Positions 1 to 8,836 of a stretch of DNA of 64,000 bases are shown here, piece by piece. Under the pieces are notes generated by a model that was not told where the DNA came from, did not search any database, and was given only the letters and a program-made list of their open reading frames with translations. The stretch is from Acidobacteriota bacterium (GTDB taxonomy: Bacteria; Acidobacteriota; Terriglobia; Bryobacterales; Bryobacteraceae): positions 101,140-165,139 of the forward strand of contig JACTMJ010000026.1 of NCBI GenBank assembly GCA_014584705.1. The letters run 5' to 3'. Made by a program: the position numbers and the translations under genes. Numbering within the stretch: position 1 is the stretch's first letter; each line of letters begins with the position of its first letter.

Positions 1-1
1 C

Positions 2-1075
2 GAAACGCTGAAGGCGGCGGATGCCTCCGCGCTGCAACCGGAGCCGCCGTCAACTCTCGATGGCTCCCGGCACATGAAGGACATCGGCTGGGTAGCGATG
101 CATTCGGCGCTGGGCGATGCGGAGAACGACGTCTGGGCGATGTTTCGCTCCGGCCGCTTCGGCTCCTTCAGCCATGCCCACGCGGACCAGAACTCCTTCC
201 AGTTGTACGCCTACGGCCGTGCGCTGGCGATCGATTCCGGATACTACCCATCCTATGGAACGCCGCACGATAGCCTGTGGACGCGGCAGACCCGCGCCCA
301 CAACGGGATTCTCGTCAACGGCCGCGGCCAGCCCGCCTACACCTGGGAGGCGGAGGGGAAGATCGAAAACTACGAGCGGCAGGGGATTGTGACGCTCGTT
401 CGCGGCCAGGCCGCGGAGGCCTACAATCTGCCCCAGCCCGAAGGCACCGCCCGTCTCTGGCGCAAACTTCTCAAGGAGCCGCTGCCGCCGATGGAACCGA
501 AGGTGGAGAACTTCGAGCGCACCCTCGCGTTTGTCGCCTCCCGCACGAGGCCCGTCCTGGTCGTGCATGACTACGTGAAGACGGCCGGACCCGCGAAGTT
601 CAGCTGGCTCCTGCACGCCCTGAACCGCATGGAGACCGATCCCCGCACCGGATCCATCCGAATTCAGGATGGCAACGTCCGCGTGGCCGTGCGGCTGGTG
701 GCAACCTCCCCGTTCCAGTTCAGCCAAAGCAATCAGTTCACCATCCAGCCGGAGGCCGCCTCCAACACGGCCTACATTCTGGGCAAGGCCTCATTCGCGA
801 ATCAGTGGCACCTTCAGGCATCCACCGGTCAGCCGGGCGACGAAGTCAAATTCCTCGCCGTGCTTGTGCCCTACCGGGACTCTGAACCGGAACCGGAAAT
901 CGAAATGCTGCGTAGCGACGGCACGATCGGCTTCCGCGTATCCGGCACCAGCGTCGCCGCCTGGTGGGGTGTCGGCAGCCATGGAAAGATCTCCTCCCCC
1001 GGCCTCACCGGCGAAGGGCGGTTCGTGATCAACACCACCGAACCTGGAGCCGCTGCAAACGTGGTCGCGCGATAG
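2..1075 (+). CDS. Heparinase II/III-like polysaccharide lyase, C-terminal part (5' end outside window)
   Basis: The frame is open from the left edge, so only the last 357 residues are present. The stretch at nucleotides 170-260 encodes FSHAHADQNSFQLYAYG followed by an AIDSGYY segment and a later AHNGILVNG segment. This H-x-H-x-D plus D-x-G-Y pattern is typical of the heparinase II/III beta-sandwich domain (PF07940 type), which supports eliminative cleavage of uronic-acid-containing polysaccharides. The remaining C-terminal part looks like the usual all-beta tail. An internal ATG at 74 exists, but reading continues upstream without a stop, so it is not the start. The exact substrate (heparin, alginate or another uronan) cannot be read from this fragment. 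Just beyond the stop lies the truncated end of a toxin gene on the other strand. Confidence 0.8.
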   Translation, partial: ETLKAADASALQPEPPSTLDGSRHMKDIGWVAMHSALGDAENDVWAMFRSGRFGSFSHAHADQNSFQLYAYGRALAIDSGYYPSYGTPHDSLWTRQTRAHNGILVNGRGQPAYTWEAEGKIENYERQGIVTLVRGQAAEAYNLPQPEGTARLWRKLLKEPLPPMEPKVENFERTLAFVASRTRPVLVVHDYVKTAGPAKFSWLLHALNRMETDPRTGSIRIQDGNVRVAVRLVATSPFQFSQSNQFTIQPEAASNTAYILGKASFANQWHLQASTGQPGDEVKFLAVLVPYRDSEPEPEIEMLRSDGTIGFRVSGTSVAAWWGVGSHGKISSPGLTGEGRFVINTTEPGAAANVVAR

Positions 1076-1092
1076 CACGGCCAGGGGAATGG

Positions 1093-1209
1093 ATTGCGGC
1101 GCAGGTGTTGCAGATCGATGGCCTCGTCGCGGGAGATCTTCTTGAGGCGCTCCTCGATCGCGGTGCGGAGCGATGGGCCCGACTTGTACTGGCGAGATCT
1201 GGTCCTCAC
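1093..1209 (-). pseudogene. AbiEii-type toxin, N-terminal fragment (truncated)
   Basis: A GTG codon at 1209 overlaps the TGA of the upstream antitoxin remnant in a GTGA arrangement, the coupling normal for AbiEi/AbiEii operons. The first 38 codons encode a SRQYKSGPSLRTAIEERL segment followed by SRDEAIDLQHLRR. This resembles the conserved N terminus of AbiEii/AbiGii nucleotidyltransferase toxins. Similarity then stops and the frame runs antisense into the end of the heparinase-like gene. The nucleotidyltransferase domain is therefore gone and the fragment should be inactive. Family assignment rests on pattern memory of a short stretch. Confidence 0.55.
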
Positions 1210-1807
1210 TTGCTTCCTTCAAGCTCGGCTACGATGTCCGCGAATTCCGGGTGCTTGCGTGCCTGATCGACTTGGCGCTTCGTGATCATACCGCGACGCC
1301 TCGCTTCGGAGAATGCGGTTCGAAGATCTCTTTTCGGAACCGTCCCTTCAGCCCACACATCGACGATGGAGCGAAGAGGAATGGTTACGGGCACACCGGC
1401 GATGATGTCCCGGTCGGAATCCGTTACGGATGCGTAGTGAAGATGCAGAACGGCCGGGATGGCGGAACCCTTTCGAAAAGTTGGCGGAACCGTGAGATCG
1501 ATCTTTGTTGGGTTGACGTCGGTCAGATCCTGCAGGCTGAGCGCGGTCCGATGGCTGAACGCACCGGCGGGACGGTCATCTCGCCCGCGAGACCATAACC
1601 ACCAGAGGATCAGATCCGGCCGGTCCGGAGGGGGGAACAGCGCCAGCCGAAAAATGCCGCGGTGCTCGCGAACCCAGTTCCCGGCATCTACGGGGTAGTT
1701 CGCTTATTCGCCGTATATCCAAGCCGGGCTGCCTGTTTTGCCGTGAAGTAACCGCCTTGCTGTTGAACGACATCAAAGAGCTCGCGGTAACGTTCGGCGG
1801 TCTGCAT
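1206..1807 (-). pseudogene. AbiEi-type antitoxin, frameshifted
   Basis: Reading from an ATG at 1807, with an AGGAAAG ribosome-binding sequence upstream, gives RYRELFDVVQQQGGYFTAKQ and AARLGYTANKR. This is the winged-helix N terminus of AbiEi-like type IV antitoxins. That frame then reaches a TAG. A different frame, open from about 1700 downwards, gives NWVREHRGIFRLALFP, then SHRTALSLQDLTDVNP, and continues without a stop to 1206. The 602-nt length is not a multiple of three, so a single-base indel near 1695-1715 explains everything. The last 62 codons could look like a separate small gene, but they are the tail of this one. The partner toxin is also truncated, so the module is dead. Confidence 0.7.
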
Positions 1808-1918
1808 AATAGTTCAACTTTCCTGAGCCACTATGCTTGCAGGTCAGTGCGAACGTCAACCCTGCGTGTGGCCCAGAGGGGATCGAGGGGCAATTAAGTA
1901 TTTAGGGGCAGCCACCGC

Positions 1919-2026
1919 TCTAACTTCCTCGGCGTGATTACCGGCGATGGCCTGATTACCAGCGGATCCGTCGGCGATCGTGGTGGTTCCCGTCAATTCC
2001 GGATGGGTCTGCGGCTGAGCTTCTGA
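1919..2026 (+). pseudogene. C-terminal scrap of a TonB-dependent receptor
   Basis: An in-frame stretch of 35 codons reads SNFLGVITGDGLITSG followed by SRQFRMGLRLSF and a stop. The two intact receptors in this window end with the same pattern: a S-x-N-F segment, a GGxRQxQ-like segment and an aromatic-terminated G-L-R-x-x-F strand. This matches the last beta-strand of an Oar-like outer-membrane receptor. In-frame stops lie immediately upstream at 1895, so no gene remains. It suggests that a receptor once stood here and was deleted together with the neighbouring toxin. A chance match is possible because the piece is short. Confidence 0.5.
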
Positions 2027-2087
2027 TCGCGGGTTGCCCTGGCGAATGATCGCCTCTGCCCAACGGCGCACCCGGATGCGTGTCGAA

Positions 2088-2681
2088 TCAGGGGGCTGAC
2101 GGTTTCTTCCCGCCGCATGCGGCTTCCTCCAGGGCAATCGCCCGCGGAAAGAGCAGATCGTTCTCCGCGTGGATATGTTCGCGCATGTCACGCTCAAACG
2201 CCTGCAGCGCGTCAAAAAGGGTAGCAAAATCCGGATCCGCGCTCCCGTCCGATTCCGCCGCGCTGGAAGGCGGCGTGAAATTGTTGCTCAGCCTCCGGAT
2301 TGCATTGAGTTCGTTGCCCGTGTGATCGTGGTCTTCCACTAGCAGGCGAATGGGGTTCTCTACCGTGCCAAAGCGCGGCCAGCCGACGGGGAGATTCTGT
2401 CGCAGGTTCTCCTCCACTTGGGAGATGTAGGGAAACAGCGTTTCTTCTTCCTTGAGAAGGTGCATGTAGAGATCCCTGCTCATCTTGGTAAACAGCGCGT
2501 AAATATGCCGTAGCGCGGGGTAGCGCCTTCCATGCTGGTCCGCCGCCGTTTTCAGCATCGCATCGAGGCGTGGCAACTCGCGGCGGCAGAATGCGTGATG
2601 CGTTTCGACGATGTGGTCCGTCAACGCAGCGAGAGGAAGGCTGTCCCAGTCCGGCGGTCCTTCGGTTAGGTTCTGATTCAT
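2088..2681 (-). CDS. Hemerythrin-like di-iron protein, Ric/YtfE-related, lacking the N-terminal domain
   Basis: The product has 197 residues. Histidine and glutamate positions fit a four-helix hemerythrin bundle: HIVETHHAFCRRELPRL near the N terminus, HLLKEEETLFPYI mid-protein, EDHDHTGNELNAIRRL, and a final HIHAENDLLFPRAI. This is the pattern of the iron-sulfur-cluster repair protein Ric (YtfE/ScdA), which holds an oxo-bridged di-iron centre and acts in nitric-oxide and oxidative damage repair. Canonical Ric proteins begin with a small domain carrying a CCxG motif. Here the protein begins only about 15 residues before the first helix, and the upstream frame encodes nothing like it. The start at 2681 is chosen because AGGAAG lies about 11 nt upstream. 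It stands alone as a single gene. Confidence 0.8.
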   Translation of the reverse strand: MNQNLTEGPPDWDSLPLAALTDHIVETHHAFCRRELPRLDAMLKTAADQHGRRYPALRHIYALFTKMSRDLYMHLLKEEETLFPYISQVEENLRQNLPVGWPRFGTVENPIRLLVEDHDHTGNELNAIRRLSNNFTPPSSAAESDGSADPDFATLFDALQAFERDMREHIHAENDLLFPRAIALEEAACGGKKPSAP

Positions 2682-3058
2682 AGTAAGGTTCTTCCTGGTT
2701 AGAAAACGGCCGCTGGCGCCGTCGGGTCCGGTCCGCAACGGCGAGAGAGGCAGCATGCAAGCCGCGCGGCCAAGCCATCCGGTCTCCTGTTTCCAGTATA
2801 GGGATCGCGTTCCTAAGGCCGGAACTCCCTGCCCCCGGTTCCCGATCCTGCTTTCCGGATATTCCGCGCCGCGGCGTTCGTGCTGCCTTCTCTCCAATTT
2901 GCTTGGCTGGCATCCGCGGGTCTCCGGATTACGGTAATCTGGAAGCTCTCCGCCAGAGCAAGCCGCTGCAATCTGCCTGGACTTGTGGCCGCTCTTTGCC
3001 TGGGCACAATCTTTCGATCCGGTATGGATCCAACTTCACAATCGTGGTGAATCACAGA
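2682..3058. other. Intergenic region between divergent genes
   Basis: This 377-bp gap separates the divergently read hemerythrin-like and acetylesterase-like genes, so it must hold both promoters. I see no convincing -35/-10 pair, palindrome or remnant gene. The plus-strand frame is open through part of it, but that upstream extension of the esterase gene has no protein-like character and would place a signal peptide in mid-protein. Confidence 0.5.
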
Positions 3059-4540
3059 ATGTCGCTAAAGAATTTCATTCGGTACACAGCGTTGTTGACG
3101 CTGGCTCTTCTTCCCCTATCCGCCCAACTCCGGCTGACCGGCGGCGTCGCGGATTTTCAGGTTTTTCAGCGCAATAGCGCGAATACCGCGGACCTGGCGC
3201 TTTCCGGAGAGGCGAAAGGGGCCGAGGGCAAGCGGGTGGAAGCCCGTATTTTGAGAACAAACCCAGTCCGCGAAGAGCGCGGCTGGGCTTCCATCGGCAC
3301 AGTCTCGGGCGGCCGCTGGCAAGGGGCGGTAACCGGTGTCCCGGTGGGAGGACCTTATTCGTTGGAGTTGCGCGTTCAGGGCACGGACCAGGTTGCCCGC
3401 GCCGTCGGTCTGCTGGTCGGGGACCTCTGGGTGCTGGCCGGCCAATCCAACATGGAGGGGGTTGGCGACCTCGTGGACGTCGTCCCCCCGCATACGCTGG
3501 TTCACAGCTTCGATATGACCGACACCTGGCTCGTCGCGCAGGAGCCCCTGCATTTTCTGGCATACGCGCTGGATCGCGTCCACTGGGCGCGGGGCCGCAA
3601 TCAAACCCAGCCGCAACGCCTTCCGGCGGACCGCCTTGACGATGCGATTCGCGCTCGGAAGAAGGGTGCGGGTCTCGGCCTTCCCTTCGCGGTGGAAATG
3701 GTGCGCCTCACCGGTGTGCCCGTGGGTCTGATCCCCGTCGCCCACGGCGGCACCAGCATGGATCAATGGGATCCGGCAAAGCGCGATCTCGGCGGAGATT
3801 CCCTCTACGGCTCGATGATCCGGCGGGTAAAAGCGGCGGGAGGCAATGTGAAGGGCGTGCTCTGGTACCAGGGGGAAAGCGACGCCACGGAGGAGGACGC
3901 ACCTCTCTACTATGAGAAGTTCAAGAACTTCATCGCCGCCGTGCGCCGGGATTTCAACGCCCCGAACCTCCCCTTCTATTACGCGCAGATCGGTTTGCAC
4001 ATTAACAGCACGACCCCCGATTCCTGGGATGCCGTGCAGGAAGCGGAGCGCAAGCTCGAGCTCGAACTTGCCCATAGCGGAATGGTGCCGACCGTGGATG
4101 CGGAACTTGACGATGGCATCCACGTGGGAACCCAAAGCCTGAAGGTCACCGGAAAGCGCTTTGCCAAACTGGCGTGCCATGATCTCTTTCCCGAGGTCGC
4201 TGCCTGCCGCGGCATTGAGCGCGGCCCCCGGCCCGTGAAAGCCACCCGCATTGATCCCCGCATCATCCGGCTCGAATGCGCATCAGTCAACGGAAAGCTG
4301 ACCAGCGCCGGAAAGATGTGGGGATTCACGGTCGTATCGCCGGGTGCCAAGCGTGCGCCCGAGTTCTTCAAGGCAACGCCGGACCCCGAAAACCCGCACG
4401 CCCTCCTCATCTATTTCCAGGGAGCGCTAAACGACGCGGAACTGCAACTCTACTATGTGAAGGGCCGTTACGACTACGCGAATGTCGTCGACGAAGCCGG
4501 CATGGCCCTGCCCGCTTTCGGCCCGATGAAGGTCGATTAG
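3059..4540 (+). CDS. Exported sialate O-acetylesterase-like protein (SGNH fold)
   Basis: The product has 493 residues and starts with a classical signal peptide (MSLKNFIRYTALLTLALLPL, cut after SAQ). The catalytic blocks of the SASA family (PF03629) are present in order: GQSNMEG with the nucleophilic Ser, WYQGESDAT, and a C-terminal DDGIH carrying the Asp-x-x-His pair. Such enzymes remove O-acetyl groups from sialic acid or other acetylated glycans in the periplasm or outside the cell. The start at 3059 is preferred over an upstream in-frame start at 2903 because it gives a proper signal peptide. No sialic-acid catabolic genes are nearby, so the natural ester may be on plant or microbial polysaccharide. 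The next gene is a fucosidase on the opposite strand. Confidence 0.85.
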   Translation: MSLKNFIRYTALLTLALLPLSAQLRLTGGVADFQVFQRNSANTADLALSGEAKGAEGKRVEARILRTNPVREERGWASIGTVSGGRWQGAVTGVPVGGPYSLELRVQGTDQVARAVGLLVGDLWVLAGQSNMEGVGDLVDVVPPHTLVHSFDMTDTWLVAQEPLHFLAYALDRVHWARGRNQTQPQRLPADRLDDAIRARKKGAGLGLPFAVEMVRLTGVPVGLIPVAHGGTSMDQWDPAKRDLGGDSLYGSMIRRVKAAGGNVKGVLWYQGESDATEEDAPLYYEKFKNFIAAVRRDFNAPNLPFYYAQIGLHINSTTPDSWDAVQEAERKLELELAHSGMVPTVDAELDDGIHVGTQSLKVTGKRFAKLACHDLFPEVAACRGIERGPRPVKATRIDPRIIRLECASVNGKLTSAGKMWGFTVVSPGAKRAPEFFKATPDPENPHALLIYFQGALNDAELQLYYVKGRYDYANVVDEAGMALPAFGPMKVD

Positions 4541-4765
4541 CCGGCCGGCGCCTTCGAAACGCTCGGCTCGATGCAGTCCGCGAGTCTGCCAAGCGGAGCC
4601 TTGGTTCCCCGTATTCCTGGCGTCGCTTCCGCAATGGGAGGAACGCCGCGAAACCACTGGGGTTTCCGCGCGTTCCCCCACGCCGGATCGCCAGGCCGCC
4701 CCGCATGCAACACCCAACCGATGCGCGCGGTTCGCCTCCCGGGCGGGCCGCGCGCCTCCTTGCCG

Positions 4766-6529
4766 CTAAACCTTCGTCAGCGTGATCTTTCGCACCCGCA
4801 TGGCGGCGGATTTGTCATCCTCCGGCAACCCAAGGCTGATCACGTTGTGGCCTTCGCCCAGCACAATGCTGCCGTCCAGTTTCTTCACCGCGAATTCGCC
4901 ACCCGTGCCCTCGACCTTGGCTACCGCCTTGCTCTCCGACGGAGTGCTGAGCGGCCCGGTGCCCACACGCAGCACGCTGCCCGCCACCGGATTCTCGCAC
5001 GCGTACTCCACTTCCACCGCGTAGTTGCCGTTCAGCGCGCCGTAGTTGTACCAATACAGCTCGTTGCGTTCGAGATCGAACTTCCTGAAGTTCGTGGCGC
5101 TCCGCGACGCGAAATCGTAGCGGATTTCCTCGCCGCGCAGCCGGGCGATCCAGGCGTAGAGGTCCAACCGGTTCGGTAACTCCCGTGCCCCGTATCCCGC
5201 GGCCACCTTCGGCTTCTCGTCCGCGATCTCCAGCACCAGCACCGTGTTGTTGATATCCAGCGGTTCCGCCGGCAGCGTGAATACCAGCGCCGTGCCGTCT
5301 TTCTTCACGGGCACTTCCGCCTTGTTCGCCAGGAAATAGGCCTTGTTCACCGTGCTCTCCAGCCCTTCCAGGCGAAGGCTCTCGCCCGGCCAATTGAGGA
5401 TGTGCAGGTAGACCTTGCCTGGCTTCGTCGTCGCGCGCCACGTAATATCCGGGAACCAGAGCGGGCTTGCCTCCGTGCCATAGATCGCTTCGCCATTCAC
5501 GCTCAGCCACTTGCCGACCGTGCGCAGAATGTTCTGGCTGGCTTCCGGAATCACCCCTTCGGCGGTCGGCCCCACATTCAGCAGGTAGTTGCCGCCCTTG
5601 CTGACGATGTCGGCGAGCTTGCCGATCAGATCTCGCGGATCCTTCCAGTGCGTATCGTTGGCCTTGTAGCCCCAGGTATCGTTGAGCGTCGCGGGCACTT
5701 CCCACTTGCCTTCGTGCGTGTAGACCTGAATGGGGATGGCATTGTCGCCCGTCTGCACGTAGTCGCCCTTGTTGTGGCCGATGCGGCTGTTGAGCAGACA
5801 CCCCGGTTGCTTGGATTTCACCAGGTCCCGCAGTTCGGTCACCTGCCGGTCGCTGAGCAAGCCCGGCGTGTCGAACCAGATCAGTTCCAAAGTGCCGTAA
5901 TTGGAGAGGATCTCCAGAACCTGCGGGAACACCTTGCCCTCCAGGTAGGGCTGCGCATCGCGTTCCTTGGGGAAATCCCAATCGTTGCCGCGTCCGCCCG
6001 CTTCATGCCAGTCCTGGTCCTGCGAATAGTAGAAGCCGAAGCCGATATCGCGCTTGTGGCAGGCCGCGGAGAGGTCCTTCATCGGGTCCTTGCCGTAAGG
6101 CGTGGCGTCCACGATGTTGTATTTCGACGCCTCGGACTTGAACATCGCGAAGCCATCGTGATGCTTCGAAGTAATCACCATGTACTTCATCCCGGCGTCC
6201 TCGGCCAGTTGCGCCCATTCCTCACCGGAGAACTTCACCGGGTTGAACTGCTTGGCGAGCTGCGCGTATTCGGCCACGGGAATCTTTTCGCGGAACATGA
6301 TCCACTCTCCGATCCCGCGTACATACTTGCCCTTCCACACTCCGGCGGGAATGGCGTAGAGGCCCCAGTGAATGAAGAGGCCGAACTTCTGATCGTCGAA
6401 GCGCTTCATCGCCTCGGCGGTGGCGTCCGGCGCAACGGCGGGAGTCTCGCTCCTGGCGCAGGAACTCAGTTGCAGAGCCGCGGGTGTCACCGCTATCAAG
6501 CCCAACGTCGCGCGGCGGGAAATTGGCAT
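4766..6529 (-). CDS. GH29 alpha-L-fucosidase, probable lipoprotein
   Basis: The product has 587 residues. The N terminus ISRRATLGLIAVTPAAL followed by LSSC combines a Tat-like twin arginine and a lipobox, which predicts export and lipid anchoring. The GH29 catalytic domain follows: KFGLFIHWGLYAIPAGVW near residue 48, then KYMVITSKHHDGFAMF, FGFYYSQDQDWHEAG, and LELIWFDTPG whose Asp fits the catalytic nucleophile. The C-terminal 200 residues look like beta-sandwich domains. It should release terminal alpha-L-fucose from glycans. It lies convergent with the acetylesterase-like gene. The assignment to the family is firm; linkage specificity is unknown. Confidence 0.92.
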   Translation of the reverse strand: MPISRRATLGLIAVTPAALQLSSCARSETPAVAPDATAEAMKRFDDQKFGLFIHWGLYAIPAGVWKGKYVRGIGEWIMFREKIPVAEYAQLAKQFNPVKFSGEEWAQLAEDAGMKYMVITSKHHDGFAMFKSEASKYNIVDATPYGKDPMKDLSAACHKRDIGFGFYYSQDQDWHEAGGRGNDWDFPKERDAQPYLEGKVFPQVLEILSNYGTLELIWFDTPGLLSDRQVTELRDLVKSKQPGCLLNSRIGHNKGDYVQTGDNAIPIQVYTHEGKWEVPATLNDTWGYKANDTHWKDPRDLIGKLADIVSKGGNYLLNVGPTAEGVIPEASQNILRTVGKWLSVNGEAIYGTEASPLWFPDITWRATTKPGKVYLHILNWPGESLRLEGLESTVNKAYFLANKAEVPVKKDGTALVFTLPAEPLDINNTVLVLEIADEKPKVAAGYGARELPNRLDLYAWIARLRGEEIRYDFASRSATNFRKFDLERNELYWYNYGALNGNYAVEVEYACENPVAGSVLRVGTGPLSTPSESKAVAKVEGTGGEFAVKKLDGSIVLGEGHNVISLGLPEDDKSAAMRVRKITLTKV

Positions 6530-6962
6530 GGGTATTCTCCGGTGGATATGTCCGAAAGACAGCGTATCACTGTTGTCTCAGGCACTTGAACTTGAGCGCG
6601 TGGACTAGGTGAGACTTGAGAGCTTAGGGCTTTAGAGACATTCATGATTCGGTATCTGTCAGGGGGAGACGGACAGGATTGACGGACAGGCCGCTTGAGC
6701 TCTTTGGATCCCAGCGGCTGGAAGGTGCCCATGCACTTCGTAAGTCACGGATGTGGCACGGCGTATCGCAATCTCACCCCTGGCCGCGGACCGCCGCCGC
6801 GGGTGGCGCTCATGTTGGTGACTTCGCTACGCGAACGGCGTCAATTCAGCGAAGAGGTTGAGCATATACTCGCGCGTTGCAAGTCATCGGCGCTGATTCA
6901 GGGACATCCCGCCCCCGAATCCGGGAGAGTCCCCCTCTCGTTCCAAACGGGTCGGATGCCGA
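6530..6962. other. Intergenic region with no recognisable gene
   Basis: This 433-bp gap lies between the start of the fucosidase and the end of the LytTR regulator gene, both on the minus strand. It must contain the fucosidase promoter and the terminator of the upstream operon. Open frames here are short and give no recognisable protein. No strong hairpin with a T-run was seen. Confidence 0.45.
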
Positions 6963-7712
6963 CTACCCGAGAGCCTTCTCCAGTGCCTCCAGGCCGCTCT
7001 TGCTGACGGGGATTTGCGCGCCCGTGCTAAGCAGCACCATCTTGCTGTCCTTGGAATACGGCTCGATGCGAACGATCCTCTGGATATTCACAATGGCCGA
7101 CCGATGAACACGCACGAACTGCTTCGGATTCAGGCGCTTCTCCAGCGAGGAAAGCGTCTGCTGCTTCAATAGCTCCTTGCCCGCGGTGTGGATGGCAATG
7201 TAATCGTCTTCCGCGCGGAAGTAGTCCACCCGATCCATGGGAACCACATGCAACTTCACGCCATCGCGGACGACGATGCGCTCGGTATACGCGCCAGGCG
7301 GCCGGGCGGATTCCGTTACTTCCCGATAGTCCCGCCGCGGATTCCGCATGCGCTCCAGTACGCGCAGCACCGCCGCATCAAAACGCTCCCGCCGGAATGG
7401 TTTCAGAAGGTAATCGACCGCGTGAACTTCGAACGCGCGCAGGGCAAACTCATCATGCGCCGTGACGAATACGATGGCGGGCTGGTGATCGAGTAGCTCA
7501 AGCACTTCGAAGCCATCGAGTTTCGGCATCTGAATATCGAGGAATACCAGGTCCGGCTTCGTTTCGTTGATTGCTTTGACGGCATCGAAACCGTTCCCGC
7601 ATTCCCCGGTAACTTGAAACTCCCGATGAGGCAGCAAGTGCTCGCGAAGCAGTGCCCGCGCCAGTTCCTCATCGTCCACAATCAGCGTTCGAAGTTGCGG
7701 GGAAACGCTCAT
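6963..7712 (-). CDS. LytTR-family response regulator
   Basis: The product has 249 residues. The receiver domain (about residues 8-120) has the acidic pair in LIVDDEELAR, the phospho-acceptor Asp at about residue 59 in LVFLDIQMPKLDG, and the conserved Lys in YLLKPF. The C-terminal LytTR DNA-binding domain (about 145-247) is recognised from DYFRAEDDYIAIHT, QQTLSSLEKRL and FVRVHRSAIVNI. It should be phosphorylated by the kinase encoded immediately upstream, whose gene overlaps it by 4 nt (ATGA). LytTR regulators bind promoter DNA and usually control envelope, virulence or bacteriocin genes. The obvious targets here are the two membrane-protein genes at the head of the same operon. Confidence 0.92.
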   Translation of the reverse strand: MSVSPQLRTLIVDDEELARALLREHLLPHREFQVTGECGNGFDAVKAINETKPDLVFLDIQMPKLDGFEVLELLDHQPAIVFVTAHDEFALRAFEVHAVDYLLKPFRRERFDAAVLRVLERMRNPRRDYREVTESARPPGAYTERIVVRDGVKLHVVPMDRVDYFRAEDDYIAIHTAGKELLKQQTLSSLEKRLNPKQFVRVHRSAIVNIQRIVRIEPYSKDSKMVLLSTGAQIPVSKSGLEALEKALG

Positions 7713-8824
7713 TGCGGCATGCTCTCCTTCGCGAACGTTGGCGGAACCGGTGCCAGCGGCGAACCGGCTGTCGACGCAATCTGAATCTTCGCCCGAAACC
7801 GGTTCTCCTCGCGCTGCACTTCCAGCCAGGCGTCGGGTCCGTAACGATAGTCGAGCCTGCTCCGCAGATTCTCCAGCCCAGTGCCGCGGCGCGGTCGCAC
7901 CGGCTGGTCCGGGTCATACGGATTCTCGACGGAGAGTGAAATCCCGCCGTCCGCAAGCGGCTTCGCGCGGATGGAAATCGTCCCCCCTTCGATCAGTCCC
8001 GCGATTCCGTGTTTCACGGCGTTCTCGACGAGCGGTTGCAGCAGCAGCGGCTGGATCGAAAAGTGCCGCAGGCTGTCGGGAACGTCCGAATCCACTTGGA
8101 GGCGCTTCCCGAAGCGGGCCATCTCGATTTGCAGGTAGTTGAACACGAGATCCAGTTCCTCTCCGAGGGTCGTCGAATCCTGGTGACCGATGTCGATATT
8201 CTTTCGAAAAAAATCCGCCAGCAGAAGACACATCTCCCGCGCCTGTCCGGGGTTGAGCGTCGTGAGCGCGCTGATCGAGTTCAGGCTATTGAACAGGAAA
8301 TGGGGATTGATCTGGGAGCGCAGCGAGCGGAGTTCCGCTTCCCACGCCAGCATCTTCATCTGTTGCTGTTGCAGTTCGGCGCTGCGTTGCGTCTCCAGCG
8401 CCAGGAGCAGATACCCCACCGCCACACCGAGCGCGAAGACGACGTACGCAAAGATCAGCAGAGGCAACAGTGCGCGCTGAATGGTCTCCATGTGGAAGTG
8501 CACGCCAGCGAACCGGTCAACCGCCGCCGCGGCGACAAAGGTCAAGAAAAGCCACACCATCGCGCTCACGGAAACGGCAATCAACTGGGTGAGAAGCAGC
8601 CTGGCCGGCGCGGTCTCGCCCAGGGGATAGCTGCGGCAGACGTTGTACAAGGAAAGAAACAGGAACGCCATCACAACCGCGATCAGAGCGGAAAACCAAA
8701 GCGCTTCCTCAAGCGGCCAGGGAGGAACTCCGTTCACCAGCAGTAGCGCGAACACGGAGCTGACCGGCACCCAGAGAGCCAGGTAGATCAGCAGTTGCGC
8801 CTTGTTCTTAAAGAATGGATGCAC
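7709..8824 (-). CDS. LytS/YehU-type sensor histidine kinase
   Basis: The product has 371 residues. Four hydrophobic segments occupy roughly the first 160 residues (for example ALWFSALIAVVMAFLFLSL and LLPLLIFAYVVFALGVAVG) with almost no extracytoplasmic domain, which suggests sensing within the membrane. A coiled linker leads to the His_kinase family box SQINPHFLFNSLNSISAL, whose His is the phosphorylation site. A HATPase domain follows (PLLLQPLVENAVKHGIAGL and a GTGLENLRSRL G-box). Kinases with four short transmembrane helices and a tiny sensor loop are often intramembrane-sensing. The gene follows the LiaF-like gene by 12 nt and overlaps the regulator, so all four are one operon. Confidence 0.92.
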   Translation of the reverse strand: MHPFFKNKAQLLIYLALWVPVSSVFALLLVNGVPPWPLEEALWFSALIAVVMAFLFLSLYNVCRSYPLGETAPARLLLTQLIAVSVSAMVWLFLTFVAAAAVDRFAGVHFHMETIQRALLPLLIFAYVVFALGVAVGYLLLALETQRSAELQQQQMKMLAWEAELRSLRSQINPHFLFNSLNSISALTTLNPGQAREMCLLLADFFRKNIDIGHQDSTTLGEELDLVFNYLQIEMARFGKRLQVDSDVPDSLRHFSIQPLLLQPLVENAVKHGIAGLIEGGTISIRAKPLADGGISLSVENPYDPDQPVRPRRGTGLENLRSRLDYRYGPDAWLEVQREENRFRAKIQIASTAGSPLAPVPPTFAKESMPQ

Positions 8825-8836
8825 GCTCGTCCCCGG

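Noticed and set aside
1206..1394. A separate 62-residue gene
   Set aside because: Its sequence continues upstream without a stop into AbiEi-like text, so it is the tail of a frameshifted gene.
2903..3058. N-terminal extension of the acetylesterase-like protein
   Set aside because: It would place the signal peptide in the interior; the ATG at 3059 is better.
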